Source of the DNA: Gimesia algae
GTDB taxonomy: Bacteria > Planctomycetota > Planctomycetia > Planctomycetales > Planctomycetaceae
Direction: 5' to 3'
Assembly (NCBI RefSeq): GCF_007746795.1
Contig: NZ_CP036343.1
Location: forward strand, 4,935,357 to 4,999,356
Length of the DNA stretch: 64,000 nucleotides
Positions within the stretch are counted from its first letter, which is position 1. The number at the start of each line of letters is the position of its first letter. Shown piece by piece: positions 54,086-63,501 of the stretch. A model generated the notes under the pieces. The model had not been told where the DNA came from, made no database searches, and saw nothing but the letters and a program-made list of their open reading frames with translations. The position numbers and the translations under genes are program-made.

Positions 54086-56235
54086 AAATTCGCTTTGGCT
54101 TATATCGGCAGATTCTGAAAACCTACTGGCAACGCCCCCTGTTACTGCTGCTGTCCGCTTTGTTTCTCTCCGGCTGGTTGACGCTGGTCTGGGGGCCAAC
54201 GAGCGGAAACGTGATGCGGGTGGGGGCACGACCGCGCAAGCCGGGACCATCTGCTACGGTCATCACAGGTGCAGTGCCTCCTCGTGCCGATCGTGCGCGC
54301 TCGATCGAAACGTTTGCGGATCTGCTGGAACGTACTGATCCTGCCGAGATACGTTCCCTCTATCTCACTCGGGTGAAACCGGATGATCCTTTGCCGGACC
54401 TGCGTCCGTTTCGAAACCTGGTTTTCCTCAACCTGAGCGGATTCGAACTGACGGCTGACGAAGCAGAGCAGATCTGCCAGCTTCCCCGCCTGGATGGCCT
54501 GGAATTGTTGGAACCCATGCTCCACCCGGGCGTTCTGGAGCGTGTGGGCAGGAAAGTTTCCCAGTTGGAACTCCTGTCGCCTGCCCTGGAGTCTCATGCA
54601 GATGAAATCCCACAGATGACACAGGTCAAACTGCTGACGGTTCATCTGCTGAATGCATCTCCTGCCTTCCTGGAGCAGGTCACCCGACTGCCCGCGCTCA
54701 AGCAACTCACACTGTTGACAAGCGAAGGTGCTGTCATCAATGGTCCCCTCCCCCAGAGACCACAGACGCTGGATCAGATCGACCTGTCTCCCGAACAGCT
54801 GGCCCTGCTCCGCGATAAACCCACGTTAAAAGAGGTCTACGCCAACTGGTTCTTAATGCGGCGTCTTCGCGGATTCACTGATGCCACGCTGCTACCGGTG
54901 CGCGCCCTGCCGACCACTTATTCCAAGTACAGAGTGAACGCGTTCCGCGGGGCCGTGTTTCTGTCAGCGATCCTGTTTGGTGCGCTCGCGCTGCAGTTGT
55001 GGGCGCACTTCATTACACCGACGGCCCGCCTGACTCCAGATTATCTTGCCCCCCACCGACGCCTGGCTGTAGGAATTCTGGTCGCGGGAACGTTGCTGAT
55101 CTCCCTCCCGCTGTTACGCCAGGAGATCGGCGTGCTGCCGGCGTTGAGCCTGACACTGTTGCTGCCCGCGCTGGGCAGTCTGTTCCTGATGGCCCAACTT
55201 TCCCGGAAACCGTTCTGGCAATGGGCTTCGGTACCGCTCGTGTTGCTTGTCGTTCCATTCCTGACAGTATTCTCAAATCCGCTCCTGAAAGTTAATACGG
55301 TAGAAGTCATCTGGTATCTGCGCGGTCACCTACCCTGGCAGGCACTCATGATCATCACCGGCGAGGTCCTCTGTATTGCCTGGCTGCTGATCAGATTCCC
55401 CGTGATTACAGAACAGGTACATGAAGCCAGCGACCGTCTGCCCGCATTTTCTCCCTGGAATCAAGCCAACTCTCCAGAGCGACAGGGACAACAAGCGGGC
55501 CAGTCCCTACTCAAGTTGTTCGACCCCAGCCCAGACAAATTACAACTCTCGCACCGATCGATCTGGCAGATGGCCCGCCTGTGGCAACTGGGGAATGCTT
55601 ATCGGCCCCGCGCCCTGCTGTTGGCTATGGCATACGTCCTGGTTTTCGGACTTCTGATTCAGGGGCTCAAATATCTGCTGACAGGAGAACCATTATTTTC
55701 TCAGCCCCGCCCCCTGGTCGCTGTCCTGTTTTCCAGTTTCTGCGGTATCGGAATCTTCCTCCCCCCTCTCATCTGGTGGCAAAGACGCAGGAGCATGGCG
55801 TCGGAAGCATTACATCCCGTCAACCGTAACTCTCTGGTGAAACAGTTGTACCTAGCGCTGGCGTTGGATCACGGTATCCTTGTGACAGGATTGCTGATCA
55901 TGCTGGCCTTGCAGGGATTCGTCTTAACATCGCACATTTCAGAATTCTGCAGCCTGCTGTTACTGGTCGGCCTGGCTGCGCCGCTGTGGATTATTGGCAC
56001 CAATGCTGCCGTCATAGTCTTCGAGCGTGCCTGGATTATCGTGGGCAGCATGTTTGGACTGTATCTGTTGGGCATCCTGTCGGTTGCGGCAGTGCTGACC
56101 TGGTATCTCCGTTCTCAAGTCGACACTGTGCACGCGGGACTGTTCCTGATCATTGTGACGTTTACAGCAGTTACGGTAGCTCTGGGGCTGAACGTGCTGA
56201 TGTACCGTGCCGCACTCAAACGCGAGTGGGGCTAG
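54082..56235 (+). CDS. ABC permease with an extracytoplasmic leucine-rich-repeat-like domain
   Basis: The 717-residue protein starts with one membrane helix (about 16-33), followed by about 240 soluble residues and then about 10-12 membrane helices (from about 293 on). The soluble part has LRR-like spacing: LRPFRNLVFLNLSGFELT, LPRLDGLELLEP, VKLLTVHLLN, LPALKQLTLL, PQTLDQIDLS. Between the first and later helices it should lie outside the cytoplasmic membrane. A repeat-type sensor in a YtrA-linked permease is unusual. The start ATG overlaps the ATPase stop (ATGA). Confidence 0.75.
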   Translation: MKIRFGLYRQILKTYWQRPLLLLLSALFLSGWLTLVWGPTSGNVMRVGARPRKPGPSATVITGAVPPRADRARSIETFADLLERTDPAEIRSLYLTRVKPDDPLPDLRPFRNLVFLNLSGFELTADEAEQICQLPRLDGLELLEPMLHPGVLERVGRKVSQLELLSPALESHADEIPQMTQVKLLTVHLLNASPAFLEQVTRLPALKQLTLLTSEGAVINGPLPQRPQTLDQIDLSPEQLALLRDKPTLKEVYANWFLMRRLRGFTDATLLPVRALPTTYSKYRVNAFRGAVFLSAILFGALALQLWAHFITPTARLTPDYLAPHRRLAVGILVAGTLLISLPLLRQEIGVLPALSLTLLLPALGSLFLMAQLSRKPFWQWASVPLVLLVVPFLTVFSNPLLKVNTVEVIWYLRGHLPWQALMIITGEVLCIAWLLIRFPVITEQVHEASDRLPAFSPWNQANSPERQGQQAGQSLLKLFDPSPDKLQLSHRSIWQMARLWQLGNAYRPRALLLAMAYVLVFGLLIQGLKYLLTGEPLFSQPRPLVAVLFSSFCGIGIFLPPLIWWQRRRSMASEALHPVNRNSLVKQLYLALALDHGILVTGLLIMLALQGFVLTSHISEFCSLLLLVGLAAPLWIIGTNAAVIVFERAWIIVGSMFGLYLLGILSVAAVLTWYLRSQVDTVHAGLFLIIVTFTAVTVALGLNVLMYRAALKREWG

Positions 56236-56412
56236 GCAGGCACCCCCGCCCCTTCTGCATCAGATCAGCGTTCATTCAAGACCAGAAATGTCTGCTGACG
56301 TTCCCCTTGTTGTTACTTGCCTGTTTACATTGAATTCGGTTATACCAGAATAGTGCAGTCTTTGCCTGGACTGCCGGGTTCCTTGCTGCCAGACCACTTA
56401 AGGAGTTACTAC

Positions 56413-57276
56413 ATGCACGCCAGAATCAATGGAACGGAAATCTATTTTGATGTAGACGGGATGGGATTGGTCCCGGAAGGAGACCAGATAGTCGAACGCC
56501 CGGTGCTGTTCCTGCTGCATGGAGGTCCAGGCAGCGATCACTCCAGCTTCAAGTCGAATTCGGCAGCACTCCGCGATACCGCGCAGCTGGTCTTCGTCGA
56601 CCATCGCGGTTCTGGCCGCAGTGCCCCCGCCGATCCTGAAACTTACACGCTCGATCAGAACATTGATGATGTCGACGCACTCCGCGAACATCTGGGGCTG
56701 GAGCGGATTTCTGTCCTCGGTTCTTCCTACGGCGGCATGGTCGCCCAGGGATATGCGATCCGTTACCCGGAGCGTGTCGCGAACCTGATTCTGGTAGCCA
56801 CGACTCCCAGTTATCGTTTTCTGGAAGATGCTCAACGTATCGTCAGTGAACGCGGCACCCCGGACCAGCAGCGCGTCTGCGAGTGGTTGTGGGAGGGCAA
56901 ATTCGAATCACAACAGCAGGTTTACGAATATTACAAAGCGATGGGGCCCATGTATTCCACCAGATTCGATCCGGAAAAAATGGAAAAGGGTTGGCCTCGT
57001 AGCATTCGAAATTTCGAACAGCTCAATCTCGGCTTCAGTACATTTCTCAGGGAATTTGACTGGACCGGACAGTTGCCTTCCATCAGCTGTCCCACACTGG
57101 TACTGGGGGGCGCGCATGACTGGATCTGTCCCCCCCAGCATTCCGAACTGATCGCTGAGAAGATTCCCCGCGCCCATTTGAAGATCTTCGCCGACAGCTC
57201 CCATTCCATCGCGGATGACGAGCCGGAAGCGTATCTGGCCGCCATCAGGGGTTTTTTGACCTACTGCAGCAAATAG
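56413..57276 (+). CDS. proline iminopeptidase-like alpha/beta hydrolase
   Basis: The 287-residue protein has the S33-family HGGPGSD oxyanion motif, DHRGSGRS, the nucleophile elbow GSSYGG, the acid Asp in GAHDWICPP and the His in DSSHSIADD. This is the prolyl aminopeptidase/tricorn-interacting-factor F1 pattern, releasing N-terminal residues (often Pro) from peptides. The start at 56413 follows AAGGAG; the upstream in-frame extension has no support. No signal peptide, so likely cytoplasmic. Confidence 0.87.
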   Translation: MHARINGTEIYFDVDGMGLVPEGDQIVERPVLFLLHGGPGSDHSSFKSNSAALRDTAQLVFVDHRGSGRSAPADPETYTLDQNIDDVDALREHLGLERISVLGSSYGGMVAQGYAIRYPERVANLILVATTPSYRFLEDAQRIVSERGTPDQQRVCEWLWEGKFESQQQVYEYYKAMGPMYSTRFDPEKMEKGWPRSIRNFEQLNLGFSTFLREFDWTGQLPSISCPTLVLGGAHDWICPPQHSELIAEKIPRAHLKIFADSSHSIADDEPEAYLAAIRGFLTYCSK

Positions 57277-57404
57277 AAATCGCCCTACAATACATTTAGA
57301 TACACTTATGCGTTGATCTATCCGATGTCTGTGATATAAACTATCTTAAGTAATTCGTACGGTTCTGACCGAACCCGGAGTCTGTCTCGCTGAAATCATC
57401 TGCT

Positions 57405-58886
57405 TTGTGCAAGATTGTGAGGGGCGAATTGACAAATCTACTTGAAGTATCACAGGAATTGCGTCACAGGAACTATGATCCTGGTCGGCGCAGCATGCTA
57501 CGTTCGGTTTCAGCCGGGATGATGGGCGCCGGTCTGGCAGAAATACTGACCCTGGAAGCGATCGCCAAAAGTGAAGCCAGACAACCGGGTCGGGCTAAAC
57601 GGGTGCTGGTCGTCTACGAAGAGGGCGGTATCAGCCAGATGGATACCTGGGATCCCAAACCGGAAGCGCCCTATGATCATCGCACGCCATACAAATCAAT
57701 TGCGACCAATGTGCCCGGAATCAATTTTTCATCGCTGATGCCGATGACCGCACAGCAGGCAGATAAGTTATCCGTGATTCGCTCGATGACCTCGGCCCGC
57801 GTGGCCGGACATAAGGAAGGTTGCCAGGAGTTCTTTAAAGGCTACCGCTTTGATTCCTCGTTTGACTTTCCCGATATCGGCTCGGTCGTCACAGATCAAA
57901 TTGGAACCGACTGCCCGCAATTGCCGGGATACATTTTCTGTCCGGGAATCAATATGCCCAATCACGTGACCAGTACCGGATTCCTGCCCGCAAGCCGGGC
58001 ACCGTGGAAACTGGGAACGAAAAATTTGGGTGAAAATCTGTCTGATCCGAACTGGGAAGTGAAATCGTTGCAGTTGAATCCCAAATTAAGCTCCGAACGA
58101 TTTAACCATCGACGCGAATTGCTTGCTCAGTTGGATCGGTCAGCAGTTGCGAAAACAGAATCAGCCGAGACGCTACAGGCATATTACGAAAACGCTGTGG
58201 ATCTGTTGACCAGTCCGCAGGTGCAGGCTTCACTTAATCTCTCCACAGAAAGCGACAAAACACGTGATCGCTACGGACGTGATCACCGCGGCTGTTGTTA
58301 TCTGCTGGGGCGTAAGCTCATTGAAGCCGGCGTGAGGTTTGTCAGTGTGACGGTGATTCAACCCCCGGAGCATGTCAACCGCCCCGGTTACGGACAACCT
58401 AAAGGTGTCTTTTTAAACTGGGATCACCACGAAGGTATTTACCGGAATGGACCTTGTGGTGGCCCGCAGGGAACGGGCAATCAGGAACGCTTTGGCTTAC
58501 CGCACCCGGTGATGATGCCCAGCCTCGACCGTTCCTTCAGCGCACTAATTGAGGATATGCATGCCCGTGGTTTACTGGAAGAGACACTCGTCTGTTTCAT
58601 CACTGAAATGGGGCGGACCCCGCGCGTCAACAAATGGGGAGGTCGCGATCACTGGGGACGTGCGATGTCAGTCGCGCTGGCCGGTGCCGGCGTACCAGGC
58701 GGACAACTGATCGGCGCGACAAATAAAGAGGGAGGCGATGTCACCGACCAACTCTACACCCCCTATGATTACGCTGAGACAATTTACCGTAAGCTCGGCA
58801 TCAATACAGCTGCGCGAATCAGAAGACCTGATGGTCTGCCGATTGAATTCACTGATGGCGGTCACCCCATCGCCGAAGTTTTTTGA
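57405..58886 (+). CDS. DUF1501 protein linked to a PVC dehydrogenase/cytochrome gene
   Basis: Up to 493 residues. The N-terminus has GRRSMLRSVSAGMMGAG, a Tat-like leader, then DUF1501 motifs: VLVVYEEGGISQMDTWDPKPE, VIRSMTSARVAGHKEG, RKLIEAGVRFVSV, and LVCFITEMGRTPRVN followed by GRDHWGRAM. It diverges from the other two DUF1501 proteins, with the WDHHEG motif in place of WDMHG. Initiation codon is uncertain: TTG 57405, GTG 57417 or TTG 57429. The dehydrogenase/cytochrome gene follows by 189 bp. Confidence 0.83.
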   Translation: MCKIVRGELTNLLEVSQELRHRNYDPGRRSMLRSVSAGMMGAGLAEILTLEAIAKSEARQPGRAKRVLVVYEEGGISQMDTWDPKPEAPYDHRTPYKSIATNVPGINFSSLMPMTAQQADKLSVIRSMTSARVAGHKEGCQEFFKGYRFDSSFDFPDIGSVVTDQIGTDCPQLPGYIFCPGINMPNHVTSTGFLPASRAPWKLGTKNLGENLSDPNWEVKSLQLNPKLSSERFNHRRELLAQLDRSAVAKTESAETLQAYYENAVDLLTSPQVQASLNLSTESDKTRDRYGRDHRGCCYLLGRKLIEAGVRFVSVTVIQPPEHVNRPGYGQPKGVFLNWDHHEGIYRNGPCGGPQGTGNQERFGLPHPVMMPSLDRSFSALIEDMHARGLLEETLVCFITEMGRTPRVNKWGGRDHWGRAMSVALAGAGVPGGQLIGATNKEGGDVTDQLYTPYDYAETIYRKLGINTAARIRRPDGLPIEFTDGGHPIAEVF

Positions 58887-59075
58887 CGGTCACCGTTGTG
58901 AAACAGAATCAGAAAACAGTATAAAAGAGACAACAGACCAGGAAATCATCACCGATCTCCCCTGCCTCGACTTTCCCCAGCCTGAACCAGTCACTCTGAT
59001 CCAGTCAGAGTTGAAACATCAACCAGAAATATTGACGCCGATTTCAAAACAGACGCACATACAAGAGAAACAACT

Positions 59076-61688
59076 ATGAAATATTTTCCAATTTGCTACC
59101 TGATGATCAGTTTGATTTTCGCCATCGGTTCACTCTCCGCTGACGAACGGGAACCGCAGGTCAAAACACTGCAGCCTGGCGTGAAACTGACGCTCGTCGC
59201 CGAACATCCCGAGCTGGCAACTCCCACGGGCATTGATGTGGACGCACAAGGTCGTATCTGGGTCGTCGCCACACATACCCACTTTCGACCCGACGATTAC
59301 GTTGGTCCCGAGCATGATGAAATCCTGATCTTTTCTGACCTCAACAAAGAAGGACGTGCCCAGAAACGACAGGTCTTCTATAATGCCACCGATGCGACCA
59401 TGGACCTGGAACTGGGACCGGATGGCTGGGTCTATCTGGCCGAACGGGACCGAATTCTGCGCATCAAAGATACCAACGGCGACGGCAAAGCCGATATCGA
59501 AGAGAACATCGCCGTGCTGAAGAGTGAAGCCGACTATCCTCATAACGGTCTGGAAGGGCTGGCGTGGGATCCAAATGGCGACCTGGTGTTTGCGCTCGGT
59601 GAGAATTATGCCAAACCCTGGTCGCTGACGGGAACCGATGGAGTCACTGTGAAGGGAGCGGGCGAAGGAGGCGTCTTTCGGTGTACCGCTGACGGCAAAA
59701 AGCTGAGGCGTATCGCAGAGGGATTCTGGAATCCATTCGGCATCTGTGTTCGCGCGGATGGTGAAATCTTCGCTGCCGAAAATGATCCCGGCGAACGCCC
59801 TCCCTGTCGAGTACTCCATATTATTGAAGGGGGTGACTACGGCTATGAGCGTAGTTATGGCTCGGAAGCCCACCATCCCTTCGTCAGCTGGAATGGTGAA
59901 TTGCGGGGCACACTACCGATGATTCATCCCTCGGGGGAAGCTCCCTGTGGAATCCTGCCGCTGGGACGCGGATTGCTGGTCCCCTCCTGGAGTGATCACA
60001 GCATTGACTTTTTCCCACTCACTCCTCAAGGAGCCTCTTACACATCCAAACCCATCACATTAGTCAAAGGGAGCCGCTACTTCCGTCCCAGTTGTATTGC
60101 CGCAGATCCTGCCTCCGCAAAACAAAAACGCATTTATTATCTCTGTGACTGGGTCGACGGTCGTTATCAGGCGCATGGCTATGGACGCGTGTGGAAACTG
60201 GAAATCGATCTGAAAAAAGCCACTTGGGTCGGAAAAATGGAGCTGGAACCACCCACCCCTGAAGCAAAACTCGCGGCTCTCCTGCGAAGTGGTAAATCAA
60301 CACACACCCTCAAAGAGTTATTGAAGTTCTCGCATGATGCAGACCCGTTCCTGGCGCAGTCTGCCCTGCAGGCACTGTCACACAAAGCCTCGAACTGGAC
60401 TCCGCAAGAGGTCTCATCCTGGTCGGCAGCAGATCGTATTTCTGCCGTGATGGCGTTGAAACTGGCGCAGGCTGATCCGCAGAAATGGATTCCCGTTTTA
60501 CTGGCGGACAACAGCCCCGACGTGCAGTTCGAGACGCTCCGCTGGATATCCGATTACCGATTGAAAGCATTTCTGCCATTAGTCGAAGCGAAATTATCCG
60601 AAAGTGACCTCGACTATCAACGATTCGAAGCCGCCATCGCCACCTGGAATACGCTGCAGGGGAAACCCGAAGCGGGTATCCGCAACCCGGAGTTACTGTT
60701 AGCCAAGGTCCAGGATGTCAACAGTCCACCACGCATCCGGGCTTATGCACTACGGTTGCTGCCCACACAGTCACGTTCTGCTCCCAAAGCAGGAACTCAG
60801 CCAGTTAAAAACTTTCCCAAAGGACTGACGCTGGAAATGCTCCAGCAACTGCTGGCTGTAAACGATGAGACACTGTCACTGGAAGTGGTCCGTACACTTG
60901 CGGGAAACCCCATTGCAGCTCAAAAGATTCTGGCCAGTATCGCCGCTGATCCGAAGCAAAACGAGTTGCTGCGTGCAGAAGCAATTGCCGGGCTGGCCAC
61001 TGTCGCAGAGCAGAATTCTGCACTGTTATTAAAACTGGCAGGAGCCAGTGAACTCCCGGTGCGCGAAGAAGCTTTGCGTGCGCTCCGCTCGATTCCGCTC
61101 ACACCTCCCCAACAGCAGTCCCTGAAAATCCTGGCCGGACAGTATCCGGACTCAGCAGACCTGTTTGCAGCCGCGATCAATCCGAAATCACTCAGCGTCG
61201 GTCGTCCTGCTCTGACTGACACCAAGGCCTGGTTACAGGCGTTGGAAGCAGTGTCGGTTCCCGCAGACCCGGAAAGCGGTCGTCGTATTTTTCATCATGG
61301 ACGACTGGCGAATTGTGCGCACTGCCATCGGCACGGTGGTCGTGGCAATGTCGTTGGTCCGGACTTAAGCAGCCTGGGTAACAAGCAGGACCACGTCTGG
61401 CTGTTGAAATCCATTCTGGAACCAAGTCGGGAGATGGCTCCTGAATACCAGCCTCGAACGATCATTCTGAATGACGGTCGCACCTTTACAGGAATTCGTC
61501 TGCGATCCTACGTGAAAGAAACCATCCGCGATGCCAATGGCCAGAATCGTACCTTTGACCGCAACGATGTCGATATGATGGTCGAATCACCGGTCTCCTT
61601 CATGCCCTCCGGCCTGGTTAATTCTTTAACCGACCGCGAGATTAAAGACCTGCTCGCGTTCTTGGAAAGCAGTTCGCCTCAGAAATGA
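59076..61688 (+). CDS. PVC-type membrane-bound dehydrogenase domain, HEAT-like repeats and C-terminal cytochrome c
   Basis: The 870-residue protein has a signal peptide (about 1-24), an N-terminal beta-propeller of the PVC putative membrane-bound dehydrogenase type (about 30-400: GIDVDAQGRIWVV, NGLEGLAWDPNGDLVFALG, DYGYERSYG), a helical HEAT-like region (about 410-720) and a C-terminal c-type heme domain with CAHCH at 747-751 in GRRIFHHGRLANCAHC. This is a well-known planctomycete/verrucomicrobial architecture, probably periplasmic and redox-active. The paired DUF1501 gene lies upstream. Confidence 0.88.
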   Translation: MKYFPICYLMISLIFAIGSLSADEREPQVKTLQPGVKLTLVAEHPELATPTGIDVDAQGRIWVVATHTHFRPDDYVGPEHDEILIFSDLNKEGRAQKRQVFYNATDATMDLELGPDGWVYLAERDRILRIKDTNGDGKADIEENIAVLKSEADYPHNGLEGLAWDPNGDLVFALGENYAKPWSLTGTDGVTVKGAGEGGVFRCTADGKKLRRIAEGFWNPFGICVRADGEIFAAENDPGERPPCRVLHIIEGGDYGYERSYGSEAHHPFVSWNGELRGTLPMIHPSGEAPCGILPLGRGLLVPSWSDHSIDFFPLTPQGASYTSKPITLVKGSRYFRPSCIAADPASAKQKRIYYLCDWVDGRYQAHGYGRVWKLEIDLKKATWVGKMELEPPTPEAKLAALLRSGKSTHTLKELLKFSHDADPFLAQSALQALSHKASNWTPQEVSSWSAADRISAVMALKLAQADPQKWIPVLLADNSPDVQFETLRWISDYRLKAFLPLVEAKLSESDLDYQRFEAAIATWNTLQGKPEAGIRNPELLLAKVQDVNSPPRIRAYALRLLPTQSRSAPKAGTQPVKNFPKGLTLEMLQQLLAVNDETLSLEVVRTLAGNPIAAQKILASIAADPKQNELLRAEAIAGLATVAEQNSALLLKLAGASELPVREEALRALRSIPLTPPQQQSLKILAGQYPDSADLFAAAINPKSLSVGRPALTDTKAWLQALEAVSVPADPESGRRIFHHGRLANCAHCHRHGGRGNVVGPDLSSLGNKQDHVWLLKSILEPSREMAPEYQPRTIILNDGRTFTGIRLRSYVKETIRDANGQNRTFDRNDVDMMVESPVSFMPSGLVNSLTDREIKDLLAFLESSSPQK

Positions 61689-61716
61689 TGCGACTGCTGA
61701 CAGGCGGCTGCAGTCA

Positions 61717-62628
61717 CTATTTCCGCTGCAGCTTCTGCAATCGTTTGCCGCCAATCTCTGTCACGAAAATATCTCCTGCAGCATCAGTCGCCAGCATGTG
61801 AGGCAGATTATATTCCCCAGGTCCCTTCCCTTTCTTACCCCAGGAGTTGATGACTTTACCACCGGCATTCAGTTGCAGCACTTTGTTGGCACGACCATCT
61901 GCGACAAACAGCGTTCCCTTTGAATCGAGCTCTATACCATAAGGAGCAAACCCGGTCCAGACCTCCAGCAGGTTCCCTTCCGTGTCGAAGATCTGCACGC
62001 GATCATTCTCCCGGTCGCCCACCAGCACACGGCCTTTCGCATCAACAATGATCGAATGCGGCAGATTGAATTCACCAGGTCCCTTGCCGGGGGTCCCCCA
62101 CTGGCCCAAATATTTTCCGTTCGCCGCAAACTTCAGCACGCGACTGTTGCCGTAGCCGTCTGAAATGAAAATGTTCCCCTGCGGTCCGAATGCGATATCG
62201 GTCGGCTTGTTGAACCGGTCCCGGCTGTCACCCGGCTTGCCTGCCTGCCCCAGCGCCAGCAGCAGTTTTCCTTCCGGGTTGAACTGAAACACCATGTGAT
62301 TGCCGATATCAGTCACCCAGATAGTGTCATCCGGGGCAACACGCAGGCCATGCGCCTGACCGATCAGTTTGTCCCCCCATGAGCGCACAAACTTGCCACT
62401 CTGGTCAAAACAGAGAATCGGCTGTGCCCCCCGGTGAAACAGATACATGCGCCCTTTGCTGTCGAAATCCACAGCCGAACAGGGTCCCAGTGCAAGGCCT
62501 TCCGGCAGCTCAATATTGATTGCCGCGGGTTCAAAGTTGATTTTGTCCGCTGCAAAAGTAAACTCGGCCGTCAGTATCAGACAGATTATTGGGAAACTCA
62601 AAAGACAGAAACGGCGAGGCAGATTCAT
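61717..62628 (-). CDS. secreted NHL-repeat protein
   Basis: The 303-residue protein has a signal peptide (about 1-27) and five or six NHL-type propeller repeats, each ending in a strand such as GRMYLFHRG, TIWVTDIGNHMVFQF, IFISDGYGNSRVLKF, VLVGDRENDRVQIF, LFVADGRANKVLQL, IFVTEIGGKRLQKL. The series of GxxFVxDGxN-like motifs makes a closed propeller; binding partner unknown. GGAG precedes the start. It is convergent with the cytochrome gene. Confidence 0.88.
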   Translation of the reverse strand: MNLPRRFCLLSFPIICLILTAEFTFAADKINFEPAAINIELPEGLALGPCSAVDFDSKGRMYLFHRGAQPILCFDQSGKFVRSWGDKLIGQAHGLRVAPDDTIWVTDIGNHMVFQFNPEGKLLLALGQAGKPGDSRDRFNKPTDIAFGPQGNIFISDGYGNSRVLKFAANGKYLGQWGTPGKGPGEFNLPHSIIVDAKGRVLVGDRENDRVQIFDTEGNLLEVWTGFAPYGIELDSKGTLFVADGRANKVLQLNAGGKVINSWGKKGKGPGEYNLPHMLATDAAGDIFVTEIGGKRLQKLQRK

Positions 62629-62883
62629 GCGGGTGACTCCAGAGAGTATTCAAATTGTTGACTGTTTCAGGAACAGTTCACTTCAGCTTTTCTTTTAATG
62701 AGTGTACGCGGCTCAGACATCTGTGTCGAGTTTCAAACTACAAACAGGAAACCGCCTTGGATTGACAACTTCCCGGAAACCCTTTATTGATAAGTTTTTC
62801 GGACGGGCACATCAGTGTACCGCTACCGCCCCACCACCTGATCCGTATGTATCAAGTCGTGTGTTGAATATCAGGTATCATCC

Positions 62884-63477
62884 ATGGACCCCCGTATCAA
62901 GTTACTCTTCAGTGGCCTGGCGATCATAATCACCTTCACCGCTTTTATTCCCTATATACGGGGGATTCTGGCAGGACGAATCAGACCTCATCTGTTCTCC
63001 TGGCTGATCTGGGGCACGACCACACTGATTGTGTTTTTCGCCCAACTCGAAGCAAACGGGGGAATCGGCGCCTGGCCGATTGGCATTTCAGGAACAATCA
63101 CCGTCTACATCGCTTTTCTGTCTTATATTAAGCGCGGAGATATTTCCGTCACGCGACTGGATCGACTGTTTTTCAGCGCCGCCCTGCTCTCGATCCCCTG
63201 CTGGTATTTCACATCCAACCCGATGTGGGCCGTCATCCTGCTGACGGTCATTGATCTGCTGGGCTTCGGGCCGACCATCCGCAAAGCCTACGATCATCCG
63301 TTTGAAGAAAGCATTCTGTTTATTTTTTTATTCTTCATCAGAAACACCTTCGCGCTGCTGGCGCTGGAATCGTATTCCCTGACCACCGTGCTGTTTCCGC
63401 TGTCCATCAGCTGCGTCTGCCTGTTCTTAACTCTGCTGATCAGTTATCGACGCCGGGTTGTACTGGCAGACCGTTAG
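62884..63477 (+). CDS. polytopic membrane protein, PQ-loop-like pattern
   Basis: A 197-residue protein with about six or seven membrane helices. The N-terminal FIPYIRGILAGRIRPHLFSWLIWG pattern (given in part: IPYIRGILAGRIRPH) resembles the hydrophilic turn of PQ-loop/SWEET-like proteins, but there is no Pro-Gln pair, so the relation is weak. No clear operon partner. Function unknown. Confidence 0.55.
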   Translation: MDPRIKLLFSGLAIIITFTAFIPYIRGILAGRIRPHLFSWLIWGTTTLIVFFAQLEANGGIGAWPIGISGTITVYIAFLSYIKRGDISVTRLDRLFFSAALLSIPCWYFTSNPMWAVILLTVIDLLGFGPTIRKAYDHPFEESILFIFLFFIRNTFALLALESYSLTTVLFPLSISCVCLFLTLLISYRRRVVLADR

Positions 63478-63501
63478 CACGTTAATGCTACACACGGGCT
63501 T

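Noticed and set aside
58738..59079. A 113-codon plus-strand frame overlapping the end of the third DUF1501 gene
   Set aside because: Its first half is a shifted reading of the DUF1501 C-terminus and its second half reads intergenic DNA; no ribosome-binding site or homology.
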